Program-made: the position numbers and the translations under genes
NCBI GenBank assembly: GCA_949317995.1
Contig: OX439041.1
Span: 12,288,001-12,352,000 of the forward strand
DNA from: Acholoe squamosa
Lineage: Eukaryota > Annelida > Polychaeta > Phyllodocida > Polynoidae
Direction of reading: 5' to 3'
DNA length: 64,000 nt
Part shown: positions 9,918-19,332 of the stretch, in pieces
How the letters are laid out: every line of letters starts with the position of its first letter
Position numbering within the stretch: the stretch's first letter is position 1
The notes under the pieces: model-generated
What the model was told of the DNA's origin: nothing
The model's database searches: none
What the model saw: only the letters and a program-made list of their open reading frames with translations

Positions 9918-12900
9918 ATGGACAACAGTGAGACCCTACCAAAGGAGCCAGCCCCACAACGTATCCCTACATCTCCAAACAGAGATCAGCAAGAAGCCAC
10001 CAGTACACAGTACACCACCCCGATAGACTCCTCGCCAGACGCGCTCCAGCTGGACCCAGTGCTGCCAGCCCATAGACGCACACATAAACAAACACCTGTA
10101 AGTTCAAATACCTTACCCTTTTCATCTACTATAGTAGACACCAACACAGGTGCACCCACCAGTACACCAGCAGGAGCCCCACCACCAGGTTTAAACCTCA
10201 CCCTACCTGGTTATTCACCCTCAGAATCACCACCTCTGAGATTAGGTGGTCTTCAAAGTACCACATACAGCACGCCTGAAAATCAATCACCAGGTTACCT
10301 CCACCTAGACAGCCATCTAGAGGAAAGATCCAATAGCCTGCAGGAAGCCCTGGAAGCTGCTGGCCGATCACCCTCACCCAGTAGTGATTCTGACCCACAG
10401 GGCGCACCTGACCTAAGTTGGGACAACCTTACTGTACCGGACATCCAAGCCCACCCATCAGTAGCAGACAATTACTGGAGGAGCAGGCTAGACTCAGCAA
10501 TCCACAGGTGGAGAGAAAACAGACTCAACACAGGACGTGCACAACAGATACCAACCGGAGCTACACCGAGCTACCAGTGTGGTGAGAGTCCCTCTGTTTT
10601 TCTAGACAGAATAAACCGTATTCTAGAAGAGCAGTGGCAAGAAAACTCCAATCCCACCAATCTGCTAAGGCCGCACCAAAACCCACAGCCTGATAGCAAC
10701 CCACCTGGAGGAAACCCTAGGCCTTACTACTCCTACTCTACCTCTGAAGAAGACAAGGCGACACCTCCAGCACCAAATTCATCCCTGAGCACGCCTCCAA
10801 GAGCCAGATCCTTTGAAAGGCCATACCCCACCCATAGACCCAGGAGAAGAGTGCAATCATCCTCCCCTCAAAGGCCAAATACACCTGTATTTTACAGACT
10901 TCAAAGAAGCTTGGACTCTGCAGCTAGAAGAGGCGACCTTGTGGCCACTACTCCCATACTACACAGAAACAGTCACTTCCCCGCCCATTTACAAACAGAA
11001 TCCACCTCTGAAGAAGACACAGAAGTAACCTTCCCCCACCTGCACAGAGCACCTGCCTACCCAAACATGGCCACTGCAGCTCCACCTCCAGAATACAACC
11101 AGGATGACATGACGAGGAACATAGTCAGAGAATGCACCCAGGCAGTCAATGACTCCCTCTCCAACCTATTAACAGGACAAATGAACTTATTGTCCGCTGA
11201 AATGAAAAGGATTGGAGACGACTCCTCCTGCCAACTGTCAAGAATAAATGACAGGTTGAATGACATGGACACTTGGAAATCGCACCTGGAGAATGACATT
11301 GGCCAAATACAAAGAAGAGCAGCTCAGGACAACGCTGATGTACTGAGAAGGTCTGAAATAGCGTCAGCCAATCTGTCTGACAGAATCAACAGAAATATTG
11401 ATGGAATGAGATCTGAAATATTCAGGGCCATTGATAGGACAAGAACACCTACCAGCCAAGGCCAAAACAGCCTTTTCTCACCCACCAACACTAGGCTACC
11501 CCCTTCAGGCCAACCTTCACAGGTTATGAGCACCTCTACCAGAATGCCGACATCTGTACCGGTGGGATACAGGCTCAGCCCCCCAAGCCTTTTCCAAAAT
11601 ACAACCCGAATGATAGCGACAGGTGCCACGCCCACCCAACAAGGCGCGACACATGCAGGTCTTGGTAGTTCAGCCACAACCCACCAGATGGCGCCCTCTA
11701 CCACTCGTCCATCACCGGTAGCCGCCACATCACTTTCAGGCAGTGTTTACAACCATGTATACATACCCCACCAGGCACACACGCCCTACAACAACCCTAT
11801 ACCAATGTATGGTTTGTTTACAAACACTCCACCTGCCCAAGCAGCTGCCCACCAGCCTGCAGCTCAGTCCACACCAATGATACCAAATCTAGGACAATCC
11901 AATTTCTCCGCTCCTACTGGATACAGAAGTTTTGAACCTGAGCGACTCACATCTGCTCAATTAAGCTGTTTTAACAAGCCAGAACCCTTTGACAAACCCT
12001 CGCCCTACAGGTCTGCAGCCAGATTCCTGGCAGAATTCAAATTCTATATAAGAAATGCATACCCCCGCAGTCCAACAATGCTTGCATCCTGTATGTATAC
12101 CTTTTTAAAGGGCAGAGCAGCACAATGGTTTTTCACAAACATTTTTGACAAACCAATCATGTATGACACTGAGGCAGTCTATACCGCCTTCCTCAGCAGA
12201 TTCAACCAGCCTGACCCTGCCACAATAATCAAAGGATATAGAAACAGAAAGCAGCAACCCAAAGAGACTGTGGAGGAATACATAGCAGATATGACCTTAT
12301 TGCTATCCAACAGCAACCTGGATGAATCTGTACAAGTGGACTATCTCATAAATGGCCTCAAAGATGAAATAAAAAATGTTGTACTTTCAGACAGCCCCAA
12401 AAGCATTAGGGAAGCCGAGACTGCAGCATTAAAACAAGAATTGGTCATGGAAGCAGCCAAAGCAGCCCATGCCTCAAACCAATCTTTAGACTTGTGCGCC
12501 ATGAACTATAATAACTACAATGGGCAAAGGAACAACAACAATAACAGATCCAGGAAGGACCAGTACAATAACAACAGTTATAACAACAAGCCCCCTGGAA
12601 ATGGCAATAATAAGCAGTATGACGACAAACCTAAGTCAGGATACAACCAAAATCAACAAGGTTATAACAACTCCAGATCCGGCTCAAACAGCAGATCAAG
12701 CTCCAAAAACAGATATCAGTCGCCAGGCAGGAGCAAATCTCAGGAAGGAAACAAAAGCAGGTCCAAATCCAGCGACACAAGAAATAACTTTGTTTTCATC
12801 CCTGTTGCCTCCACCCCCACCAACACCCGCCAGGTGTCCTTCCAGAAACTACTGGTCCCAGCAGATTTCCCAATCCCTGATGATTGGACCCAGCAACAAA

Positions 12901-13019
12901 AGAAATCCAGGGACCCAACACCAGGCAGAAATGACAACAAAAAGACAGGAGACAACCATCCTGACAACCAACCTCCTGATTCTGGACAAGGAGAACACTA
13001 CAATGACAATATTGAATAG
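9918..13019 (+). CDS. gag: Gag polyprotein
   Basis: It is 1,033 aa, with its ATG in a strong context (GCCATGG). An out-of-frame ATG at 9911 opens a 6-codon uORF ending inside gag. Residues 1-390 are Pro/Ser-rich and low in complexity, with repeated TSEED motifs. Residues about 400-510 look like a coiled coil. Residues about 684-845 match the retrotransposon Gag capsid-type domain, with landmarks FDKPSPYRSAARFLAEF, GRAAQWFF and ETVEEYIADM. The C-terminus (about 865-980) is Asn-, Arg- and Ser-rich and basic. It has no CCHC zinc knuckle, so nucleic-acid binding is probably done by this basic tail. Gag would form the particle shell and package RNA. It ends in UAG, after which the same frame stays open into pol. 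Confidence 0.93.
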   Translation: MDNSETLPKEPAPQRIPTSPNRDQQEATSTQYTTPIDSSPDALQLDPVLPAHRRTHKQTPVSSNTLPFSSTIVDTNTGAPTSTPAGAPPPGLNLTLPGYSPSESPPLRLGGLQSTTYSTPENQSPGYLHLDSHLEERSNSLQEALEAAGRSPSPSSDSDPQGAPDLSWDNLTVPDIQAHPSVADNYWRSRLDSAIHRWRENRLNTGRAQQIPTGATPSYQCGESPSVFLDRINRILEEQWQENSNPTNLLRPHQNPQPDSNPPGGNPRPYYSYSTSEEDKATPPAPNSSLSTPPRARSFERPYPTHRPRRRVQSSSPQRPNTPVFYRLQRSLDSAARRGDLVATTPILHRNSHFPAHLQTESTSEEDTEVTFPHLHRAPAYPNMATAAPPPEYNQDDMTRNIVRECTQAVNDSLSNLLTGQMNLLSAEMKRIGDDSSCQLSRINDRLNDMDTWKSHLENDIGQIQRRAAQDNADVLRRSEIASANLSDRINRNIDGMRSEIFRAIDRTRTPTSQGQNSLFSPTNTRLPPSGQPSQVMSTSTRMPTSVPVGYRLSPPSLFQNTTRMIATGATPTQQGATHAGLGSSATTHQMAPSTTRPSPVAATSLSGSVYNHVYIPHQAHTPYNNPIPMYGLFTNTPPAQAAAHQPAAQSTPMIPNLGQSNFSAPTGYRSFEPERLTSAQLSCFNKPEPFDKPSPYRSAARFLAEFKFYIRNAYPRSPTMLASCMYTFLKGRAAQWFFTNIFDKPIMYDTEAVYTAFLSRFNQPDPATIIKGYRNRKQQPKETVEEYIADMTLLLSNSNLDESVQVDYLINGLKDEIKNVVLSDSPKSIREAETAALKQELVMEAAKAAHASNQSLDLCAMNYNNYNGQRNNNNNRSRKDQYNNNSYNNKPPGNGNNKQYDDKPKSGYNQNQQGYNNSRSGSNSRSSSKNRYQSPGRSKSQEGNKSRSKSSDTRNNFVFIPVASTPTNTRQVSFQKLLVPADFPIPDDWTQQQKKSRDPTPGRNDNKKTGDNHPDNQPPDSGQGEHYNDNIE

Positions 13020-13060
13020 GACACAGGGGAGGGCCACCATGCATCTTACAGCCCCGCCCC
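13017..13060 (+). promoter_or_regulatory. Candidate stop-codon readthrough signal between gag and pol
   Basis: The gag stop TAG (13017-13019) is followed by G, a 6-nt spacer, then GGGG (13026-13029) and GGGC (13031-13034). These can pair with CCCC (13057-13060) and GCCC (13051-13054). Gammaretroviruses use a UAG followed by a structured RNA to make Gag-Pol by readthrough. Here gag and pol share one frame and pol is open directly from the stop. The pairing is visible; its function is inferred. Confidence 0.6.
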
Positions 13061-16000
13061 CACCTTGGACAACAGAATTGGAACGTCCCCCACATGCCAT
13101 ATTTCACACATGAATGATGGAGCAGAATTAAATTCAGCAGAACAACAGAACCACGACCCCCAGCCTGTGAATTGTGACGAAGACTCCTCATCAGACAGTG
13201 AGGACCTCTATGAGAACCAGAACAAGAGAATTTCCACCCTCCAATTAAAAGTCGAGACCAGTAAGTATGGGCAGCAAGGTAAGACCTCTTACATTAATAC
13301 TGAATTGACTAAAGGCGCAGTTAATGTTGATATCAATGGCAGTTCTTACAGAGCCCTTATAGACTCTGGAGCCTCCCTTTCCTTTATCAGCCAGAAAATG
13401 GCAAACAAAATCATATCAACCCCCAATTTCAGACATGGTAGGAGATCTCGCATGGTTATCCTACTAGCTGATAAATCCTCAGTTCAGGTCAACAACTCAA
13501 TCACCATAACCTTCCTAATCAATAACACAGAGTTTAAAACAAGACTACATGTTGTTCCAAAGCTAAATCACCCCATAATTCTTGGCGTAAATTTTATGAC
13601 CAAATATAGGGCCAAAATTTCCTTTGGGACCAAGTCCCCTTCACCACACTTCATTAGAGCAGCCAAAGGCCTAACCATGCCACCAAATTCCGAATCCACA
13701 TTCAATGCAATCGTCATAGGACCTGATTCCTTAATAGGTAAAACAGGCATCACAGAAAATGTTGACACGACATTACCGGTACTAATGAAACACGCCCTTG
13801 TTGAACCAAGGTCAACAAGAAAAATCATACCGGTAACAGTGGCCAACCCAAATGATTTTTCCATCAATATCAAAAAGCACATGAACCTAGGCATTTTTGC
13901 ACTTAACAATCTAAACAAAGCCATTCCCATTGGAAAACTGAACAGCCAACACTCCCTCAACAGCATAATCTCCGACAAAGACATGCTCCCCATCAATTGT
14001 GGAGATGATCCCCTAGATCAGCTACCCAAAGGGGACGACCCTCTAAAATATACAATATGTGACAAGCTCACTGAGGCCCAAAAACAACAAATCAAAAACA
14101 TTGTTGAATCAAATAGAGAGGCTTTTGTATTAAATGAAAGTGCTATAGGATTAAATGTTGAAAATGAGGTCAAATTAGAATTAATCCCTGATTTCAAACC
14201 CTGCAACAGACCATCCTACAGAATGTCACCCAAGAAAGAGATTTTTCAAAGAGAGCTGTTAGATAAACATTTACAGCAAGGTGTCATTGAAGAATGCACC
14301 AAACCCTGTGAGTGGAACTCCCCAGCTTTCTTAGTACCCAAACCCCAGGGAGACAGGTCTGTGGCCTCAGGATGGAGAATAGTCGTGGATTATAGATGGG
14401 TTAACCAAAACCTAAAATCTTTTTCCTACTCCTTCCCCAGAGCAGACGACCTCATGCAACAAGTTGGCAGAACAGGTGCTAAATATTTTTCCAAATTGGA
14501 TGTATACAGCGCCTACCATCAAATTCCTCTAGCTAAAGAATCAAGGCCTTTAACAACTTTCTCCGCCAATGGCACAAGATATATGGCCAAAGTATTACCC
14601 ATGGGTTTAAAAACTTCTGGTTTGTCATTCATGAATGTAATGGAACAATTGCTCATGAAGTGCAAATACAGAAATGCAGTAGCCTATGTGGATGATGTGG
14701 CCATATACAGCCCCACATGGGAAAGGTACCTGCAAGACCTAGATGAAGTGCTAAAACTTTTCATCAAAGGAAACATCAAATTAAAGTCAGAAAAATGTGA
14801 ATTTGGCACCACCAAAATGGAATTCTTAGGTTTTACCTTAGATCAACACGGCATCTCACCTTCCCCAGACAAAATCTCACCGGTTAAAACCTTCCCAGCA
14901 CCTAAAAACATCCACGACCTTAGGTGTTTCAATGGAATGGCACAATTCTATAAGAGATTCATTAGAGGTTTTGCCCATATAATGAAGCCCTTATATGAAG
15001 CCACAAAGGGTACCTTCAAATGGACCACTCAATGCCAAACAGCCTTTGAAAAAATCAAAGCATCAATTTGCACTGAGGCAATCCTAAAATTCCCAGACTA
15101 TAACAAACCCTTTATCATCTTCACAGACTCCAGCAATTTCAGCTTAGGAGCAGTTATTACACAGGTAGATGAACATGGTTTTTATAGACCCATTGAATTC
15201 TCTGGGAGAGGTCTAACACCTCAGGAAACCAGATATGGAATAACTGACAAAGAGCTACTTGGGATAATCTTCGCTGTCAAAAAGTTCCACCATTATGTGG
15301 ACGGCACTCACTTCAAAGTATATTCAGATCACACTGCCCTAGTCTCCCTCTTCAACAAAAAGGAGAATATCACCAATGGGAGATTGGCAAGATGGATAGA
15401 TACTGTTATGTCCTATGATTTTGAAGTGAAATACCTACAAGGTAGAGCCAATTTAGTGGCAGATTGCCTGTCCAGAAGAAAATATCCCCCTGGCTCTGAT
15501 GATCCAATACCAATTAGATCACAAGGAAAAATTATCCTCCCACCAAAGAGGGTACAATTTTCAGATATATCCATGACAAAGGTTTTCAGATCAGACGACC
15601 CAATCCCCAATAATCCCATCTGTTTGGGACCTCCTAGATCAATATTAAAAGGAGGCAAAATTTGGGGAAGCACAAATAAACCACCAAAAGGCGTCATAGC
15701 AAGAAAGGGCACCCCAGAAAGGCAGCAAGGTGTGAATCCTGACCTGTGTGTACTCACTCGAGCACAGTCCCAGACCCAGGATGACACACCTCCAGCAGCC
15801 AGCCAATCAGCGCCCAGTAAAAAGACCCGCCCACTCAAGCCTAAGTGCAGCAGTCCTCGCCCCAGAGGCAGGCCCGCCAAATCTAGGTCACCTAGGGTCT
15901 CCATCAAAGCTGCAAACGCCAAGAGAGCTAAGCTCTCCCGCCGTGTGCTACCTCTAGCTGAAAGGGCAATTCAGGAAATCTGTAAACACCAATCCCTAAC

Positions 16001-17504
16001 ACCTTCTAGAGAAACACTGATTAAAAGCCAAAAAGAAGACCTTTTTGCATCCTCCATGGCAAACTACATCGAAAAAGGTAGCCTGCCACACGACTCAGGA
16101 TTAATGAATCAAATACTACGTAACCACGACCAATTCATCTTACTGGATGAAGTCCTCTTTAGAATTACTGATACCAACTTGGGCAAAACCTTAGAGCCCA
16201 CACTGCAAATTGTAATTCCAGAAAAGTGGACAGACTCTTTAGTGGAAGCAACCCATTGCTCTCCCCTAGGTGGACACCTAGGTCCAGTCAAAACCTATAC
16301 AGCCATAAGGGCTAGGTATTACTGGAGATCAATGTTTAAAGAAGTTTTTGACTTCTGCGGTACTTGCCACACATGCCTGACCACCAAAAAGAGACCCAAA
16401 AACCTGAAAACTCCAATGAAACTACGTGACCCAGTACTCACAGCATACTCTCATGTCACCATGGACACAATAGGCCCTTTTTCCAAGGCCGCTGATGGCT
16501 CTCACTACATACATGTGGTGACCGACCATGCCACCAGGCATGTAACTGCCTGGACAAGTGAAGAAAATACGGCTGCAATTGTAGCACTTGGTTTCTTCCA
16601 AAGAGTCATATGTATCCATGGCACTCCCTCAGTACTGAACACAGATAATGCCCAGCAATACGTCTCAAAATTATTCAAATATTTCTGCGAAAAGTTCGGC
16701 ATTAAACATGTGACAGGAAGTGCACATTGGTCTAGGTCTCAAGGTCTCTGTGAGCGCCAACATCAAACCATAGAATCATCCCTCAGAGCCTTTGTATCAA
16801 AATCACAAAAACACTGGTCAACCTTCCTGCAAGCTGTAGTCTTCAGTATTAATAATACTATAAGCAGCGCCTTAGGCTACTCACCAAATTTGTTAGTCTT
16901 TGGCAAGCAGACACACCTACCAACTGAAGCAGCTTTGTCCCTGATTAAAGCTGAAAAAGACTCAAGCACCAGGGAGAAAATTATGACCAGCCTACTACAG
17001 TTTAGGGATGATATTCAAATGAAAGCTGCAGAAAACATGATCTCTGCTCACAAAAAGATGAAAGCCAGACATGACACTTCAGCAGAACTCAGCTCATATA
17101 ACACAGGCCAATTGGTATATTTACATATACCCACCCTACTAGTCAAAAGTACATCAAAAAAGTTGCAACCCACATACTCAGGCCCCTACATCATAATGAG
17201 GATGACTTCACCAGTTACAGCTATTCTAAAGAGGCTACAAGATGGAAAAGTACTGAAGAAATCAGTACATGTATCAAGGCTGAGGAGACCAATCACAAGA
17301 GCTAGCGCCAAAGCCATCATAAAAAGGCTACAATCAGGGCCCACAAGCTCACTTCACGACCCCGACCAAGACGACCCCTCCAATGTGAGTCTCACCACTC
17401 ACAAAACAAAGAAAAAGAGAGGAAGGCCAGCCAAAAAGGGAATAATCTCCTTCAGCCCCATGCCCTCCAGAAAATCAAGAAAAATTTCTAAGCGTCCATT
17501 ATAG
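13020..17504 (+). CDS. pol: Pol polyprotein: protease, reverse transcriptase, RNase H, integrase
   Basis: The frame is continuous with gag. No ATG occurs before 13110, which supports readthrough rather than independent initiation. Numbering from 13065: protease motif LIDSGAS at about 98-104; RT about 385-600 with LDVYSAYHQ and YVDD at 541-544; RNase H about 680-800 (FTDSS, YSDHTAL); a Pro/Arg-rich spacer with an AT-hook-like PRGRPAK; integrase zinc-binding H-H-C-C region about 1062-1110; catalytic D1134, D1194 and E1230 with exactly 35 residues between the last two; a GPY/F-like module about 1370-1405 (SGPYIIMRM). A second AT-hook, KKKRGRPAKK, lies near the C-terminus. The enzymes process the polyprotein, copy RNA to DNA and insert it. 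No disabling changes are visible. Confidence 0.95.
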   Translation, partial: DTGEGHHASYSPAPTLDNRIGTSPTCHISHMNDGAELNSAEQQNHDPQPVNCDEDSSSDSEDLYENQNKRISTLQLKVETSKYGQQGKTSYINTELTKGAVNVDINGSSYRALIDSGASLSFISQKMANKIISTPNFRHGRRSRMVILLADKSSVQVNNSITITFLINNTEFKTRLHVVPKLNHPIILGVNFMTKYRAKISFGTKSPSPHFIRAAKGLTMPPNSESTFNAIVIGPDSLIGKTGITENVDTTLPVLMKHALVEPRSTRKIIPVTVANPNDFSINIKKHMNLGIFALNNLNKAIPIGKLNSQHSLNSIISDKDMLPINCGDDPLDQLPKGDDPLKYTICDKLTEAQKQQIKNIVESNREAFVLNESAIGLNVENEVKLELIPDFKPCNRPSYRMSPKKEIFQRELLDKHLQQGVIEECTKPCEWNSPAFLVPKPQGDRSVASGWRIVVDYRWVNQNLKSFSYSFPRADDLMQQVGRTGAKYFSKLDVYSAYHQIPLAKESRPLTTFSANGTRYMAKVLPMGLKTSGLSFMNVMEQLLMKCKYRNAVAYVDDVAIYSPTWERYLQDLDEVLKLFIKGNIKLKSEKCEFGTTKMEFLGFTLDQHGISPSPDKISPVKTFPAPKNIHDLRCFNGMAQFYKRFIRGFAHIMKPLYEATKGTFKWTTQCQTAFEKIKASICTEAILKFPDYNKPFIIFTDSSNFSLGAVITQVDEHGFYRPIEFSGRGLTPQETRYGITDKELLGIIFAVKKFHHYVDGTHFKVYSDHTALVSLFNKKENITNGRLARWIDTVMSYDFEVKYLQGRANLVADCLSRRKYPPGSDDPIPIRSQGKIILPPKRVQFSDISMTKVFRSDDPIPNNPICLGPPRSILKGGKIWGSTNKPPKGVIARKGTPERQQGVNPDLCVLTRAQSQTQDDTPPAASQSAPSKKTRPLKPKCSSPRPRGRPAKSRSPRVSIKAANAKRAKLSRRVLPLAERAIQEICKHQSLTPSRETLIKSQKEDLFASSMANYIEKGSLPHDSGLMNQILRNHDQFILLDEVLFRITDTNLGKTLEPTLQIVIPEKWTDSLVEATHCSPLGGHLGPVKTYTAIRARYYWRSMFKEVFDFCGTCHTCLTTKKRPKNLKTPMKLRDPVLTAYSHVTMDTIGPFSKAADGSHYIHVVTDHATRHVTAWTSEENTAAIVALGFFQRVICIHGTPSVLNTDNAQQYVSKLFKYFCEKFGIKHVTGSAHWSRSQGLCERQHQTIESSLRAFVSKSQKHWSTFLQAVVFSINNTISSALGYSPNLLVFGKQTHLPTEAALSLIKAEKDSSTREKIMTSLLQFRDDIQMKAAENMISAHKKMKARHDTSAELSSYNTGQLVYLHIPTLLVKSTSKKLQPTYSGPYIIMRMTSPVTAILKRLQDGKVLKKSVHVSRLRRPITRASAKAIIKRLQSGPTSSLHDPDQDDPSNVSLTTHKTKKKRGRPAKKGIISFSPMPSRKSRKISKRPL

Positions 17505-18291
17505 ATCATAAGACGTTGTGTCAAACACCAAGCACCCATATAAACGACCCTCTTTTAATCCCCACAGGCGCCACGCGCCCCAACCAAATTAATCAACCAT
17601 TAATACACCAACCACTTAAACACACTGACAGCAACAGTCACAGACCAACGCCCAAACCATTTATACTAACAGCCATAAAAATTCCTATGCATCCAAAATC
17701 AACACCACCTTGATTAACTGTATATACACACACCTACCCTTTCTAAGTGGAACGCCAAACACTGGCAAATGGATTATCAAATAATTAGGTTAGGTTACAC
17801 ACGCCACATACCGACCGCCCAAGGCAGCGCTGTATCCTCGGTTTGTGTATAAACTTCAATACACACATGCGACGGCTTGTTACCACTTCAAGACCACTAT
17901 TTCCAATGATAAACCTATTGTAGGAAGATGGACCTCTGACACCCACACCCCATGTTTACACCGCTGTCTCTGCCAACCCTTAAGTGCCGTGGTGGCGCAT
18001 ATACAAATCAATAACACACTGCCCTCAAGGTTTTTAAAAGCCACAGGGACGCCATAGCAACCATATCACCTTGGCCAGGGATAAAACACCCCCCGCCAAG
18101 CTTCCCAATATGCTATCTTTAGACAATATCTCACCACCAACCAATCCAGGCCAGGATAACCCTAATTTGCATATGGAACCGTACAACCCCACTTGCATCC
18201 ACCAATAATATTTGGCCTACGCCTCTTTCAGGGCAAGACATACCACCTATGGGAAATCTCAGACTGAGAAGTAGCCTAACTCAGTCTCAGG
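17505..18291 (+). other. Non-coding stretch between pol and the leader exon
   Basis: No supported ORF; the short frames here are unremarkable. It is A/C-rich on the plus strand like the rest of the element. At its right end an 8-bp inverted repeat (AGACTGAG 18261-18268, CTCAGTCT 18280-18287) sits just before the TATA-like box. Confidence 0.5.
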
Positions 18292-18322
18292 TTTATAAGC
18301 GCTTGCCCACCCACATCTGATC
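18261..18322 (+). promoter_or_regulatory. Candidate internal promoter
   Basis: A TATA-like box TTTATAAG (18292-18299) is followed by a plausible start region about 25-30 bp downstream and by a strong-Kozak ATG at 18388. An inverted repeat AGACTGAG/CTCAGTCT flanks the upstream side. Internal promoters are known in foamy viruses. Here it is inferred from motifs only. Confidence 0.35.
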
Positions 18323-18387
18323 ACAACACAACCCACAACCAATACCACCACACCTTAAGCACGGCAACAAGTGTCTGGGAAGGGACC

Positions 18388-18416
18388 ATGGCAGACCCAT
18401 CATGCAACCAGCCCAG
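18388..18416 (+). CDS. Candidate leader coding exon for env and accessory ORF
   Basis: An ATG in an excellent context (GGGACCATGG) opens 9 codons plus 2 nt and ends at a good donor, CCCAG|GTAGGA (GT at 18417). The exon leaves phase 2. The acceptor before the 178-aa ORF (AG at 18700-18701) and the acceptor inside the start of env (AG at 19393-19394) both supply the single missing base in frame. A common leader exon with alternative splicing would explain why env lacks its own ATG. RNA evidence would settle it. Confidence 0.5.
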
Positions 18417-18690
18417 GTAGGATTATCTTATGGGTCTATTTTAGCATTTAGGATTTTTAACAGTCGTTCTAGCATTGTACATGATAGTACTTTTATTATC
18501 ATGGTGCCCAGGTACCCCTATTAACCAATGGCGGTGTGAGCCTTAAGTGTGTGTAAAATGTGGAAGAACTTCTCCACTATCCTATAATTTTTAACATTGA
18601 TAATCCAATTTACTAAACCTCTTCAGCCAAGCAAATTCCCCACCTTACCTCTCCCCCCATTCACAGCCCACTTAGACCCTTTTTCCTTTT

Positions 18691-19227
18691 ATGACTTACA
18701 GCCTGGACCCACCGGCAAATAAGCACGGCCCAAATGCTACATGGACCATACACAGCCTCCTTGGACCACATGGGATCAGGAGTGATCTCATGGATCCTTT
18801 TGAAATTAGGAGCATAATCATGGAACAGCAACACCTCATCACCTTCCTCGCCCAGGAAGATATTAAACATTACCTCAGCAGCCCTGTGCTAAGACAGGAG
18901 CTGGACATGAGCAATCACTCCATAGCAGCAACCATAAAAGCCTTCATGGTCGCTGTAGCTGGGGATAATCCCCGCCGGCCTCCATGGGGCAGGTTTAACC
19001 ATAGATCTGCATCATACATAGCACTCTTATGTGCTCGCACACTTCTAGCGTCAGAACAGCCCCTCAGGGACTTACCCCGCCAATACTCCAGAATTGGACG
19101 CGAACTGGCCATAAGGAATACAGCCAGCCTGGTATTCCAGTTTGCTGTTTTCGAGATAAACAGATTCCATGCTCAAGCTCGTGTGCCGCCCCTGACGGTG
19201 ACAACAGGCACCAGTCCATCTGCATAA
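18691..19227 (+). CDS. Accessory ORF, 178 aa, unknown
   Basis: This intact ORF lies between pol and env. It has an in-frame ATG at 18691, but a polypyrimidine tract and acceptor (TTTTTCC...TTACAG, AG at 18700-18701) also allow splicing from the leader exon in the same frame. The protein looks mostly helical, with no signal peptide or clear membrane segment. Visible landmarks are an LITFLAQEDIKHYLSSPVLRQ stretch (about 49-69), PPWGRFNHRSASYIALLCARTL (about 96-117) and a C-terminal SLVFQFAVFEINRF. I do not recognise the family. In position it matches accessory genes of complex retroviruses. Confidence 0.55.
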   Translation: MTYSLDPPANKHGPNATWTIHSLLGPHGIRSDLMDPFEIRSIIMEQQHLITFLAQEDIKHYLSSPVLRQELDMSNHSIAATIKAFMVAVAGDNPRRPPWGRFNHRSASYIALLCARTLLASEQPLRDLPRQYSRIGRELAIRNTASLVFQFAVFEINRFHAQARVPPLTVTTGTSPSA

Positions 19228-19332
19228 AACCTTTCATGTGACAACAACCCTACCACCCACAGAATCCCCGACCTTTGTAAATACTTGACCACACTAACAT
19301 CCCATTTGTGACTAAGCTATTGCTATTTTTAA
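19228..19332 (+). other. Spacer before env acceptor
   Basis: A short A/T/C-rich segment; together with 19333-19394 it would be the end of the intron that leads to env. The T-rich tract at 19370-19392 is a good polypyrimidine tract. Confidence 0.45.

Noticed and set aside
12520..13113. 197-codon frame overlapping the end of gag
   Set aside because: A shadow of the Asn/Ser/Arg-rich gag tail in another frame, with no independent features.
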